DNA of 64,000 bases. It comes from Actinomycetes bacterium. GTDB lineage: Bacteria > Actinomycetota > Actinomycetes > Propionibacteriales > Propionibacteriaceae. The notes below the pieces were generated by a model. That model saw nothing but the letters and a program-made list of their open reading frames with translations, made no database searches and was not told the DNA's origin. A program made the position numbers and the translations under genes. This document shows, piece after piece, positions 53,354 to 60,616 of this stretch (position 1 is its first letter; each line of letters begins with the position of its first letter). The stretch lies in NCBI GenBank assembly GCA_021781735.1, contig JAJXWF010000002.1:1-64000 (forward strand), in the 5' to 3' direction.

Positions 53354-54235
53354 ATGTCATCGCAGACCGCCGCCCCGGCGTCCGATGTTCTCGCCTCCCC
53401 CACGCGGCTCTACGGCGCCTACGTGTTCGACATGGACGGCACGATCTACCTGGGCGACCACCTGCTGCCCGGGGCGAAACGAATGATCGAGGAACTGCGC
53501 GCCCGCGGGATCCCGGTGCGGTTCCTGTCGAACAACCCGACCAAGGACCCCGAGCAGTACGCCGACAAGCTCGCCCGCCTGGGCCTGCCCACCGACGTCG
53601 CCGACATCGCCAACACGGTGGTCACCACCACCCGGTGGCTGCAGGAGCACCACCCGGACGCCGTGCTGTTCCCGATCAGCGAGGAGCCTCTCAAGAAGGC
53701 CCTGGTGAGGGCCGGGTTCCGGCTGTCGGAGAAGCCCGAGGAGATCGACATCGTCATCGCCTCGTACGACCGGGGATTCGACTACCGCAAGCTCCAGATC
53801 GCCTTCGACGCCATCTGGTTCCACAAGCGGGCGTTCCTCATCCAGACCAACCCCGACCGGTTCTGCCCGTTCCCCGGGGGACGCGGCGAACCCGACTGTG
53901 CCGCGATGACGGCGGCGATCGAGGCGTGCACCGGCACCACCTGCCGGGTGAGCCTCGGCAAGCCGTCGCCGATCATGCTGCGCGAGGCCATGGCCGGCCT
54001 CGACGTCGACCTGGCCGACGCGGTGATGGTGGGCGACCGGCTGCAGACCGACATCCAGATGGCGCTCGACACCGGTATGACCTCGGCGTTGGTTCTCACC
54101 GGCGAGGCGACCGCTGACGACACCCGGGCCCGCACGCCCGGGCAGCGTCCCAGCTATGTGCTCGACCGGGTCGACCGGCTCATCCCCGCACACATCTGGG
54201 ACGAGCTCGGCTGGACCGATCACGACCGCACCTGA
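53354..54235 (+). CDS. HAD-IIA family phosphatase (NagD-like)
   Basis: The 293-residue protein has HAD motif I DMDGTIYLG (nucleophile Asp), motif II FLSNNPTKD, the lysine region GKPSPIM and motif IV MVGDRLQTDIQMA. The C2A cap places it with NagD, 4-nitrophenylphosphatase and glycerol-phosphate phosphatases. It may recycle dead-end phosphates in the polyol pathway or act as a real pathway step. The ATG at 53354 follows GAGAGGA; the long track ORF upstream is a shadow of the isomerase. Confidence 0.88.
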   Translation: MSSQTAAPASDVLASPTRLYGAYVFDMDGTIYLGDHLLPGAKRMIEELRARGIPVRFLSNNPTKDPEQYADKLARLGLPTDVADIANTVVTTTRWLQEHHPDAVLFPISEEPLKKALVRAGFRLSEKPEEIDIVIASYDRGFDYRKLQIAFDAIWFHKRAFLIQTNPDRFCPFPGGRGEPDCAAMTAAIEACTGTTCRVSLGKPSPIMLREAMAGLDVDLADAVMVGDRLQTDIQMALDTGMTSALVLTGEATADDTRARTPGQRPSYVLDRVDRLIPAHIWDELGWTDHDRT

Positions 54236-54257
54236 CACCACCCGCCCGGGGTGATCC

Positions 54258-54301
54258 GCGGCGTACGACCTGGTCAAAGTTCCCGACAACTCGTACGCCG
54301 C
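54258..54301. repeat. 11-bp perfect inverted repeat between phosphatase and kinase genes
   Basis: GCGGCGTACGA (54258-54268) and TCGTACGCCGC (54291-54301) flank 22 bp in the 153-bp gap. It may be an mRNA stem that sets relative expression within the operon, or a regulator site. Confidence 0.6.
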
Positions 54302-54388
54302 CGGCACTCTCGGACGCCGCGACCTCCCCGGCCCGGCCGTGGGAGCCCGTCGTCACGCACCGCAGCGTCACCACCCGAAAGGATCACC

Positions 54389-55951
54389 ATGGCACCCACC
54401 GGCCCCTACCTCATGGGCATCGATTTCGGCACCGAGAGCTGCCGGGTGGCGTTGTTCGACGTCGCCGGCCGTCCGATCCACCTCGCCGCCACCCCCTACC
54501 CGACGAGCCACCCGCGTTCGGGCTGGGCCGAGCAGAACCCGCAGCAATGGTGGGAGGCCCTGCAGGCCTCGAGCCACAAGGCGCTCGCCGGATCCGGCGT
54601 CTCGCCGGCCGAGATCGCCGGCATCAGCTACGACGCCACGACGATGACCGTCGTCGCGATGGACGCCAAGGGTGACGAGTTGCGTCCGGCCATCATGTGG
54701 ATGGACGTGCGCGCCACCGAGCAGGCGGCCCGCGCCGAGACATCCTCCTCGATCGCCCGCCGCTACAACGGCGACGGCACCGCCCCGGCCACCGCCGAGT
54801 GGTATCCGTTCAAGGCGGCCTGGCTGCGCGAACACGAGCCGGAGACCTACGCCCGCGCGTTCCGGCTGGTCGACGCCCCCGACTGGGTCACTTACAAGCT
54901 CACCGGCACCTGGACGCTGAACATCAACTCGGCCGCCCTGCGCATGTACTACAACCGGGACGCCGGCGGCTGGCCGGTCGACTTCTACGAGACCATCGGT
55001 TGCCCCGACGTGTTCGACAAACTTCCGAGCGATGTCGTCGATCTCGGCCGGCCGGTGGGCGAACTGAGCACGGTCGCCGCCCAACTGCTCGGACTCACGC
55101 CAGGCATCCCCGTCGCCCAGGGCTCCGCGGACGCCTGGGCCGGCCAGATCGGCCTCGGGGTCGTCAAGCCGGGCAAGATGGCCCTGATCACCGGTTCGTC
55201 GCACGTGTTCAGCGGGCAGACCGACAAGCCGATCCACGGCAAGGGCTTCTTCGGCGCCTACACCGATGGCGTTGTCCCCGGGCAGTACACGGTCGAGGGC
55301 GGGCAGGTCTCGACCGGCTCGGTGATGAAGTGGTTCAAGGACAACTTCGCCCGCGACGTCACCGAAGCCGCCGAGCGTCTCGGTCTCAGCGTCTACGACG
55401 TGCTCAACGAGAAGAGCAGGCACATTCCGCCGGGCTGCAACGGACTCATCGTCAACGAGTACTTTCAGGGCAACCGCACCCCCTACACCGACTCGAAGGC
55501 GCGCGGCATGATCTGGGGCCTGTCGCTGATGCACGGGCCCGAGCATGTCTACAAGGCGATCCAGGAGGGCATCTGCTACGGCACCGCGCACAACCTGCGC
55601 GCCATGGAGGACGCCGGCATGCAGGTGAGCGAGGTGGTCGCCTGCGGGGGGATGACCAAGAGCCGCCAACTCATGCAGATGCACGCCGACGTCATGAACA
55701 AGCCGATCACCCTCACCGAGGTCGGGGACGCCGTCGCGCTCGGCTCGGCGATGCTCGCGGCGACCGGCGCCGGCATCTACGCATCCCTCGAGGAGGCCGC
55801 CGACAACATGGTGCACGACCTCGTCACGATCGAGCCGAACCAGCGGATGCACGAGCAGTACGCCTTTTACCTCGAGGAGTACATCCAGGGCTATCCGAGG
55901 CTTCAGGGACTGATCCACGAACTCGTCGATCACGAGGCGGCGCAGGGCTGA
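54389..55951 (+). CDS. FGGY-family carbohydrate kinase (EryA-like)
   Basis: The 520-residue kinase has the FGGY_N phosphate-binding start MGIDFGTESCRVALFD and the C-terminal ATP signature VVACGGMTKSRQLMQMHADVMNKPI. It also has SADAWAGQIGLG and GGQVSTGSVMKWF. FGGY kinases phosphorylate polyols and ketoses; this one looks most like erythritol kinase (EryA) and related pentulose kinases (from memory, not a search). GAAAGGAT precedes the ATG. It is followed 26 bp later by the dehydrogenase. Confidence 0.88.
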   Translation: MAPTGPYLMGIDFGTESCRVALFDVAGRPIHLAATPYPTSHPRSGWAEQNPQQWWEALQASSHKALAGSGVSPAEIAGISYDATTMTVVAMDAKGDELRPAIMWMDVRATEQAARAETSSSIARRYNGDGTAPATAEWYPFKAAWLREHEPETYARAFRLVDAPDWVTYKLTGTWTLNINSAALRMYYNRDAGGWPVDFYETIGCPDVFDKLPSDVVDLGRPVGELSTVAAQLLGLTPGIPVAQGSADAWAGQIGLGVVKPGKMALITGSSHVFSGQTDKPIHGKGFFGAYTDGVVPGQYTVEGGQVSTGSVMKWFKDNFARDVTEAAERLGLSVYDVLNEKSRHIPPGCNGLIVNEYFQGNRTPYTDSKARGMIWGLSLMHGPEHVYKAIQEGICYGTAHNLRAMEDAGMQVSEVVACGGMTKSRQLMQMHADVMNKPITLTEVGDAVALGSAMLAATGAGIYASLEEAADNMVHDLVTIEPNQRMHEQYAFYLEEYIQGYPRLQGLIHELVDHEAAQG

Positions 55952-55977
55952 GCCCGGCCGGGGAAGGGAACGAACCG

Positions 55978-57339
55978 ATGTCCGAACTCATCGACAAGGC
56001 GCTGCGGACGGCGTCCGACACCCGGGCGGCCGTGATCGCCGAGGACGCGATCGACCGGGTGGGCGCGGTGTTCGCCGACCTGTTCGACGCGGCGACCGCG
56101 ATCGTCGTCGCCGACCGGCGCACGATGGACGCCGCCGGCGACAGGGTCGTGCAGGTGTTGCGGGCCGCCGGCGTCCGCCAACTCGACCCGTACGTGTTCG
56201 CCGGCGAGCCGGAGCTGTACGCACGGTACGAGAACTGCGAGCTGTTGCGGGACGTGCTGGCACCCCTGGACGCGGTCGCGGTCGCGGTCGGAGCCGGGAC
56301 CCTCAACGACATCGTCAAGCGGGCGTCCGGCGAACTCGGGCGGGGCTATCTCGTGGTCGGCACCGCCGCGTCGATGGACGGCTACACCGCGTTCGGCGCC
56401 TCGATCGCCCGCGACGGGTTCAAGCAGACGCTCGCGTGCCCGCCGCCACGGGGGGCGATCAGCGATCTCACCGTGATGGCCGCCGCACCGGCGGTGATGA
56501 CCGCGTCGGGGTTCGGCGACCTGCTCGGCAAGGTGCCGGCGGGCGCCGACTGGATGCTCGCCGACGCGCTCGGGGTCGAGCCGCTCGACCCCGACGTGTG
56601 GGATCTCGTCCAGGGGCCGCTGCGGCACGCGCTGGCCCGGCCCGACGACCTCGCCCGCGGCGACGTGTCGGCGATCGGCGACCTCGCCGAGGGACTGATC
56701 ATGAGCGGTCTGGCGATGCAGGCGCACCGCTCGTCGCGGCCGGCGTCCGGGGCGGAGCACCAGTTCAGCCACGTGTGGGAGATGGAGGGCCACGGCGTCG
56801 ACATCACTCCCCGGCGACTCTCGCACGGGTTCAAGGTGGGCATCGGCACGATCGCGGTCGCCGCGCTGTACGAGCGACTGCTGGCCCGGGACCTGTCCGC
56901 GCTCGACGTGGACGCCGCGGTCGCTTCGTGGCCCACCCGGGATGGGATGGAGGCGCGGGTGCGCGCCATGCAGAGCAACCCCCGGCTCGTCGACGAGAGC
57001 GTCGGGCTGACCCTGGCCAAGTGGATCACCCCCGAGCAGTTGCGCGACCGTCTCGGCCTGCTCGCCCGGCTGTCGCCCACCCTCGTGCCGCGACTGCGGA
57101 AGCAGCTGATCCCCGCCGCCGCGCTCCAGGCGATGCTTCGGGACGCCGGGGCTCCCGCCCATCCGAGCGACATCGGCCTCGACTGGCAGCGCTTCCGCCG
57201 CACCTACGAGGAGGCGCGCACGATCCGCAACCGGTACACGGTGCTCGACCTCGCGGCCGAGACCGGCCTGCTGGCCGAGCTGGTCGCGGAGCTGTTCGCG
57301 GCCGACGGATTCTGGGGACGCCAGGCGCCCGCGTCCTGA
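55978..57339 (+). CDS. Metal-dependent polyol-phosphate dehydrogenase, G1PDH/AraM family
   Basis: The 453-residue enzyme belongs to the iron-containing alcohol dehydrogenase superfamily, sn-glycerol-1-phosphate dehydrogenase branch. The NAD loop is GAGTLNDIVKRAS, then GTAASMDGYTAFGAS. The metal-binding histidines are in GAEHQFSHVWEMEG and RRLSHGFKVGIG. Family members oxidise or form glycerol-1-phosphate-type compounds. In this cluster the likely substrate is the product of the FGGY kinase, a polyol phosphate; this is inference. The C-terminal 110 residues extend past the usual AraM length. Confidence 0.88.
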   Translation: MSELIDKALRTASDTRAAVIAEDAIDRVGAVFADLFDAATAIVVADRRTMDAAGDRVVQVLRAAGVRQLDPYVFAGEPELYARYENCELLRDVLAPLDAVAVAVGAGTLNDIVKRASGELGRGYLVVGTAASMDGYTAFGASIARDGFKQTLACPPPRGAISDLTVMAAAPAVMTASGFGDLLGKVPAGADWMLADALGVEPLDPDVWDLVQGPLRHALARPDDLARGDVSAIGDLAEGLIMSGLAMQAHRSSRPASGAEHQFSHVWEMEGHGVDITPRRLSHGFKVGIGTIAVAALYERLLARDLSALDVDAAVASWPTRDGMEARVRAMQSNPRLVDESVGLTLAKWITPEQLRDRLGLLARLSPTLVPRLRKQLIPAAALQAMLRDAGAPAHPSDIGLDWQRFRRTYEEARTIRNRYTVLDLAAETGLLAELVAELFAADGFWGRQAPAS

Positions 57340-57365
57340 CCGGATTCGGCGAGGTGGGGGCCGGG

Positions 57366-57399
57366 GCTATCCTGCCAAACCCGGGTTGGGCAGGATAGC
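57366..57399. promoter_or_regulatory. 11-bp inverted repeat just upstream of the phosphofructokinase start
   Basis: GCTATCCTGCC and GGCAGGATAGC pair perfectly around 12 bases, ending three bases before the ATG at 57403. The right arm contains AGGA, the only ribosome-binding-site-like sequence, so folding would hide it. It may be an operator, an attenuator, or the terminator of the preceding gene. Confidence 0.6.
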
Positions 57400-57402
57400 T
57401 GC

Positions 57403-59664
57403 ATGACCGATTCAATGAGCGCCGCCGGAATCGGCGCAGAGCCTCAGCCCCGCGCACGGATCGGGATCCTCACGTCGGGCGGCGACGCGCAGGGCATGAA
57501 CGCCGCGGTGCGGGCCGTCGTCCGCTCGGCGATCAGCGCCGGCGCCGAGGTGTTCGCGATCTTCGAGGGCTACCAGGGCATGATCGAGGCCGACGACATG
57601 CCCGGCGGCGGCATCCGGCCGTTCGGCTGGGACGACGTCGGCAGCGTGCTGCACAAGGGCGGCACGCTGATCGGCACCTTCCGCAGCAGGGAGTTCCGCG
57701 AGCGGGCGGGTCGGTTGCGCGCCGCCCGCAACCTCATCGTCCGCGGCATCGACCGGCTCGTGGTCATCGGTGGCGACGGGTCGCTGTCCGGCCTCGACCA
57801 GTTCCGCCGCGAATGGCCCGAGCTGATGGCCGACCTGGCGGCGTCCGGGGAGATCGGCGACGACCAGGCGGCGCGGCACCCGACCCTCATGATCGCCGGG
57901 CTGGTCGGCAGCATCGACAACGACCTCGTCGGCAGCGACATGACGATCGGAGCCGACTCCGCCCTGCACCGCATCATCGACGCGATCGACGCGCTGGTGA
58001 GCACCGCGGCGTCGCACCAGCGGAGCTTCGTCGTCGAGGTGATGGGACGCCACTGCGGCTACCTCGCGCTGATGGCGGCCGTGGCCGGTGGTGCCGACTA
58101 TGTGCTCATCCCCGAGAACCCGCCCACCGAGGGCTGGGAGGACCGGATGTGCGCCGAGTTGAGGCGCGGTCGCGGGGCCGGGCGGCGGGAGTCGATCGTG
58201 GTGGTCGCCGAGGGCGCGCAGGACGCCGCCGGCACGCCGATCACCAGCGGTTACGTCCGCCAAGTGCTCGAGGACCGGCTGCACGAGGACGCGCGCGTCA
58301 CGATCCTCGGGCACGTGCAGCGTGGTGGCGCCCCGAGCGCCTACGACCGGTGGGCCTCGACCTGGCTCGGTTATCAGGCGGTGCACGAGGTGCTCAACGC
58401 CACACCTGACACCCCCGGCCATGTCATGGCGATCCGGGGCAACCGGGTGGTGCCGGTCGACCTGGTCGAAGCGGTGCGCAAGACCCGTGAGGTTCCCGAG
58501 CGGATCGCCGCCGGCGACTACGAGGGTGCGATGGCGCTGCGCGGCGGGTCGTTCACCGAGATGCGCGGCATCTTCCATGAACTCGCCGAGCCGAGCCGGG
58601 TCGACGCGGGCGAGGGCACGCGGCGGATCGCGATCCTGCACGCCGGTGGCCTCGCGCCCGGCATGAACACGGCCGCCCGCGTGGCGGTGCGCCTGGGCAT
58701 CAGCCGCGGGCACACGATGCTCGGCGTCCACGACGGGTTCGTCGGCCTGCGCGACGGCAGGATCGAGCAGCTCGATTGGGACGCCGTCGAGCATTGGACG
58801 GCCGACGGGGGCTCGGTGCTCGGCACCCGGCGGACCCTGCCGTCGCTCGATCAGCTCTATGCGATGAGCAAGGTGATGGAGGACCACCGGATCGAGGGGC
58901 TGCTGATCATCGGCGGGTTCAACGCCTACCTCGGTGCCGACCTGCTGCGTCAGGAGCAGGAGCGGTATCCGACGTTCCGGGTGCCGATCGTGTGCGTACC
59001 GGCGTCCATCGACAACAACCTGCCGGGTTCGGAGCTCGCGATCGGCGCCGACACCGCGCTGAACGTCGTGGTCGAGGCGATCGACCGGCTGAAGCTGTCG
59101 GGATCGGCGAGCACGCGCTCCTTCGTCGTCGAAACCATGGGCCGCTACTGCGGCTACCTGGCGATGATGGGCGGCATCGCCGGTGGCGCCGAACGGGTCT
59201 ACCTCAACGAGACGGGCATCACCCTCGAGGAGCTGTACCACGACGTCGAATGGCTCCGCGACTCGTTCACGGCGGGCCGCAAGCTGTTCCTCGCCGTGCG
59301 CAACGAGGAGGCGAGCGAGCACTACACCACTGACTTCCTCGGACGCCTCCTCGAGGAGGAGAGCCGCGGCCTCTACGACGTGCGCACCACGATCCTCGGC
59401 CACACCCAGCAGGGCGGTGCGCCCACCCCGTTCGATCGGCTGCTCGCCACCCGGCTGGTGTCGCGGGCCCTGCGCCTGTTGGACGAGGAGTTCGCGGCCG
59501 GCACCTGGGACTCCTGGCACATCGGCCAGGTCGAGTCACGGATCGAGCAGATGCCGCTCGCGCACATGGCCGAGATGATCGACATGGCCCACCGGCGTCC
59601 GAAGAAGCAGTGGTGGCTCGGCCTGCAGGATGTGCTCAGGGCGGTCGCCGACCAGGCCCGGTGA
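57403..59664 (+). CDS. Double-domain 6-phosphofructokinase
   Basis: The 753-residue protein is two PFK domains in tandem, as in eukaryotic PFK. The N-terminal half keeps GILTSGGDAQGMNAAVRA, VVIGGDGSLSG, the catalytic GSIDNDLVGSD and MGRHCGYLAL. The C-terminal half (from about residue 405) has HAGGLAPGMNTAAR and MGRYCGYLAM. It has IIGGFNAYLG instead of GGDGS and ASIDNNLPGSE with Asn for the catalytic Asp, so it is probably regulatory. It phosphorylates fructose 6-phosphate; ATP versus PPi use cannot be fixed from sequence alone. It may be the last gene of the polyol operon. Confidence 0.9.
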   Translation: MTDSMSAAGIGAEPQPRARIGILTSGGDAQGMNAAVRAVVRSAISAGAEVFAIFEGYQGMIEADDMPGGGIRPFGWDDVGSVLHKGGTLIGTFRSREFRERAGRLRAARNLIVRGIDRLVVIGGDGSLSGLDQFRREWPELMADLAASGEIGDDQAARHPTLMIAGLVGSIDNDLVGSDMTIGADSALHRIIDAIDALVSTAASHQRSFVVEVMGRHCGYLALMAAVAGGADYVLIPENPPTEGWEDRMCAELRRGRGAGRRESIVVVAEGAQDAAGTPITSGYVRQVLEDRLHEDARVTILGHVQRGGAPSAYDRWASTWLGYQAVHEVLNATPDTPGHVMAIRGNRVVPVDLVEAVRKTREVPERIAAGDYEGAMALRGGSFTEMRGIFHELAEPSRVDAGEGTRRIAILHAGGLAPGMNTAARVAVRLGISRGHTMLGVHDGFVGLRDGRIEQLDWDAVEHWTADGGSVLGTRRTLPSLDQLYAMSKVMEDHRIEGLLIIGGFNAYLGADLLRQEQERYPTFRVPIVCVPASIDNNLPGSELAIGADTALNVVVEAIDRLKLSGSASTRSFVVETMGRYCGYLAMMGGIAGGAERVYLNETGITLEELYHDVEWLRDSFTAGRKLFLAVRNEEASEHYTTDFLGRLLEEESRGLYDVRTTILGHTQQGGAPTPFDRLLATRLVSRALRLLDEEFAAGTWDSWHIGQVESRIEQMPLAHMAEMIDMAHRRPKKQWWLGLQDVLRAVADQAR

Positions 59665-59714
59665 GCGGCGCGGGTCTGCGCGGTCCGACCCCGTGACGAC
59701 CCTGGCGCCCGGCA

Positions 59715-60398
59715 GCCCGGACGCCGGGCCGGCTGGTCGAGGAGGGGCTGCAGATCGATCGGTGAGGCCGCCGTGAGATCGGGGAGCGTGAAGTGCGACG
59801 GGTAAGCGCCCCCCGTGCCGGACATCCACGCCGTCCGGAGCTCGGCCCGTGCGGCGCCGTGGATGTCCCAGGGGTGCACGGCAACCAGCAGCATCCGCTC
59901 CTCGGGAGTGGCCCACCGCTCGGCGGCGTCGCGGTACGAGGCCCGGTGGGGCTTCCAGATGCCCGCGTCCTCGACGGAGATTCACGCCTCGAACAGGTCG
60001 CGGACGCCGGCGGCCTCGAGGGGTCGCTGTGCCACTCCGGTCGACCCGTTGCGCAGGGTCACCAGGCGGTGGCCGGCGCCGTGCGGGGCCCGGATTCCTT
60101 CGGCCACGTCGGGGTGCAGGGGGAGCCGAGCGATGGCCGAGACCACCCGGCGGGCCGCCCGCTCGGGTCGTTGACGTCGACCGATCGGAGGAGGACGGTG
60201 GGCGCGTCGGTCCCGATGTCGGTGGAGTTCGCGCAGTCCCCGAGGCGGCGCCGGGAATCGGTCGCGCAGCACCATGGCGAACCGCAGCTTCGCCTGCTCG
60301 GCCGGTGCGCCGGCCTCGGCGACGCGTTGGCCCATCGACGACATGTCGGGCAGGGTCTCGTTGACCTCGATGACGATCACGTCGGGTGTCACGGCCAT
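59715..60398 (-). pseudogene. Type II haloacid dehalogenase (HAD), broken
   Basis: From the ATG at 60398 motif I reads VIVIEVNETL where the family has FDVNETL, so the nucleophile Asp is Glu. The middle is out of frame. AGHRLVTLRNGSTGVAQ (motif II region) is back in frame but ends at a TGA after RDLFEA. The continuation ISVEDAGIWKP and the C-terminal MLLVAVHPWDIHGAARAELRTAWM lie beyond the stop and in another frame. The gene cannot produce an active enzyme. Confidence 0.85.
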
Positions 60399-60455
60399 GG
60401 GACGGTGCTTCCGCAGCCGTGGGTGGTGGCTCCCGTCCTGCCTCCGGGCAGGGGA

Positions 60456-60533
60456 GGTTCTCCAGGTCGGGGGAGGTTCCCCAGGTCGGGGGAGCTTTCT
60501 CGAGGTCGGGGGAGGGTTCCCCAGGTCGGGGAA
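60456..60533. repeat. About 19-bp degenerate tandem repeat, four copies
   Basis: Copies of GGTTCCCCAGGTCGGGGGA-like sequence follow each other between the end of the LysM-BTAD gene and the dehalogenase pseudogene. Three copies keep the core CAGGTCGGGG; the third reads CGAGGTCGGGG. Confidence 0.7.
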
Positions 60534-60616
60534 CAACCGGCGCGGCGGGGGCGTGGCCGCCGGTCCGCGGGAACCGTGGGGCCGGACGCCACGCCCGATC
60601 ACCGGGGCTGTGACGC

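Noticed and set aside
57412-59520. 702-codon minus-strand ORF opposite the phosphofructokinase
   Set aside because: Shadow frame; no domain and biased composition, while the plus strand has two clear PFK domains.
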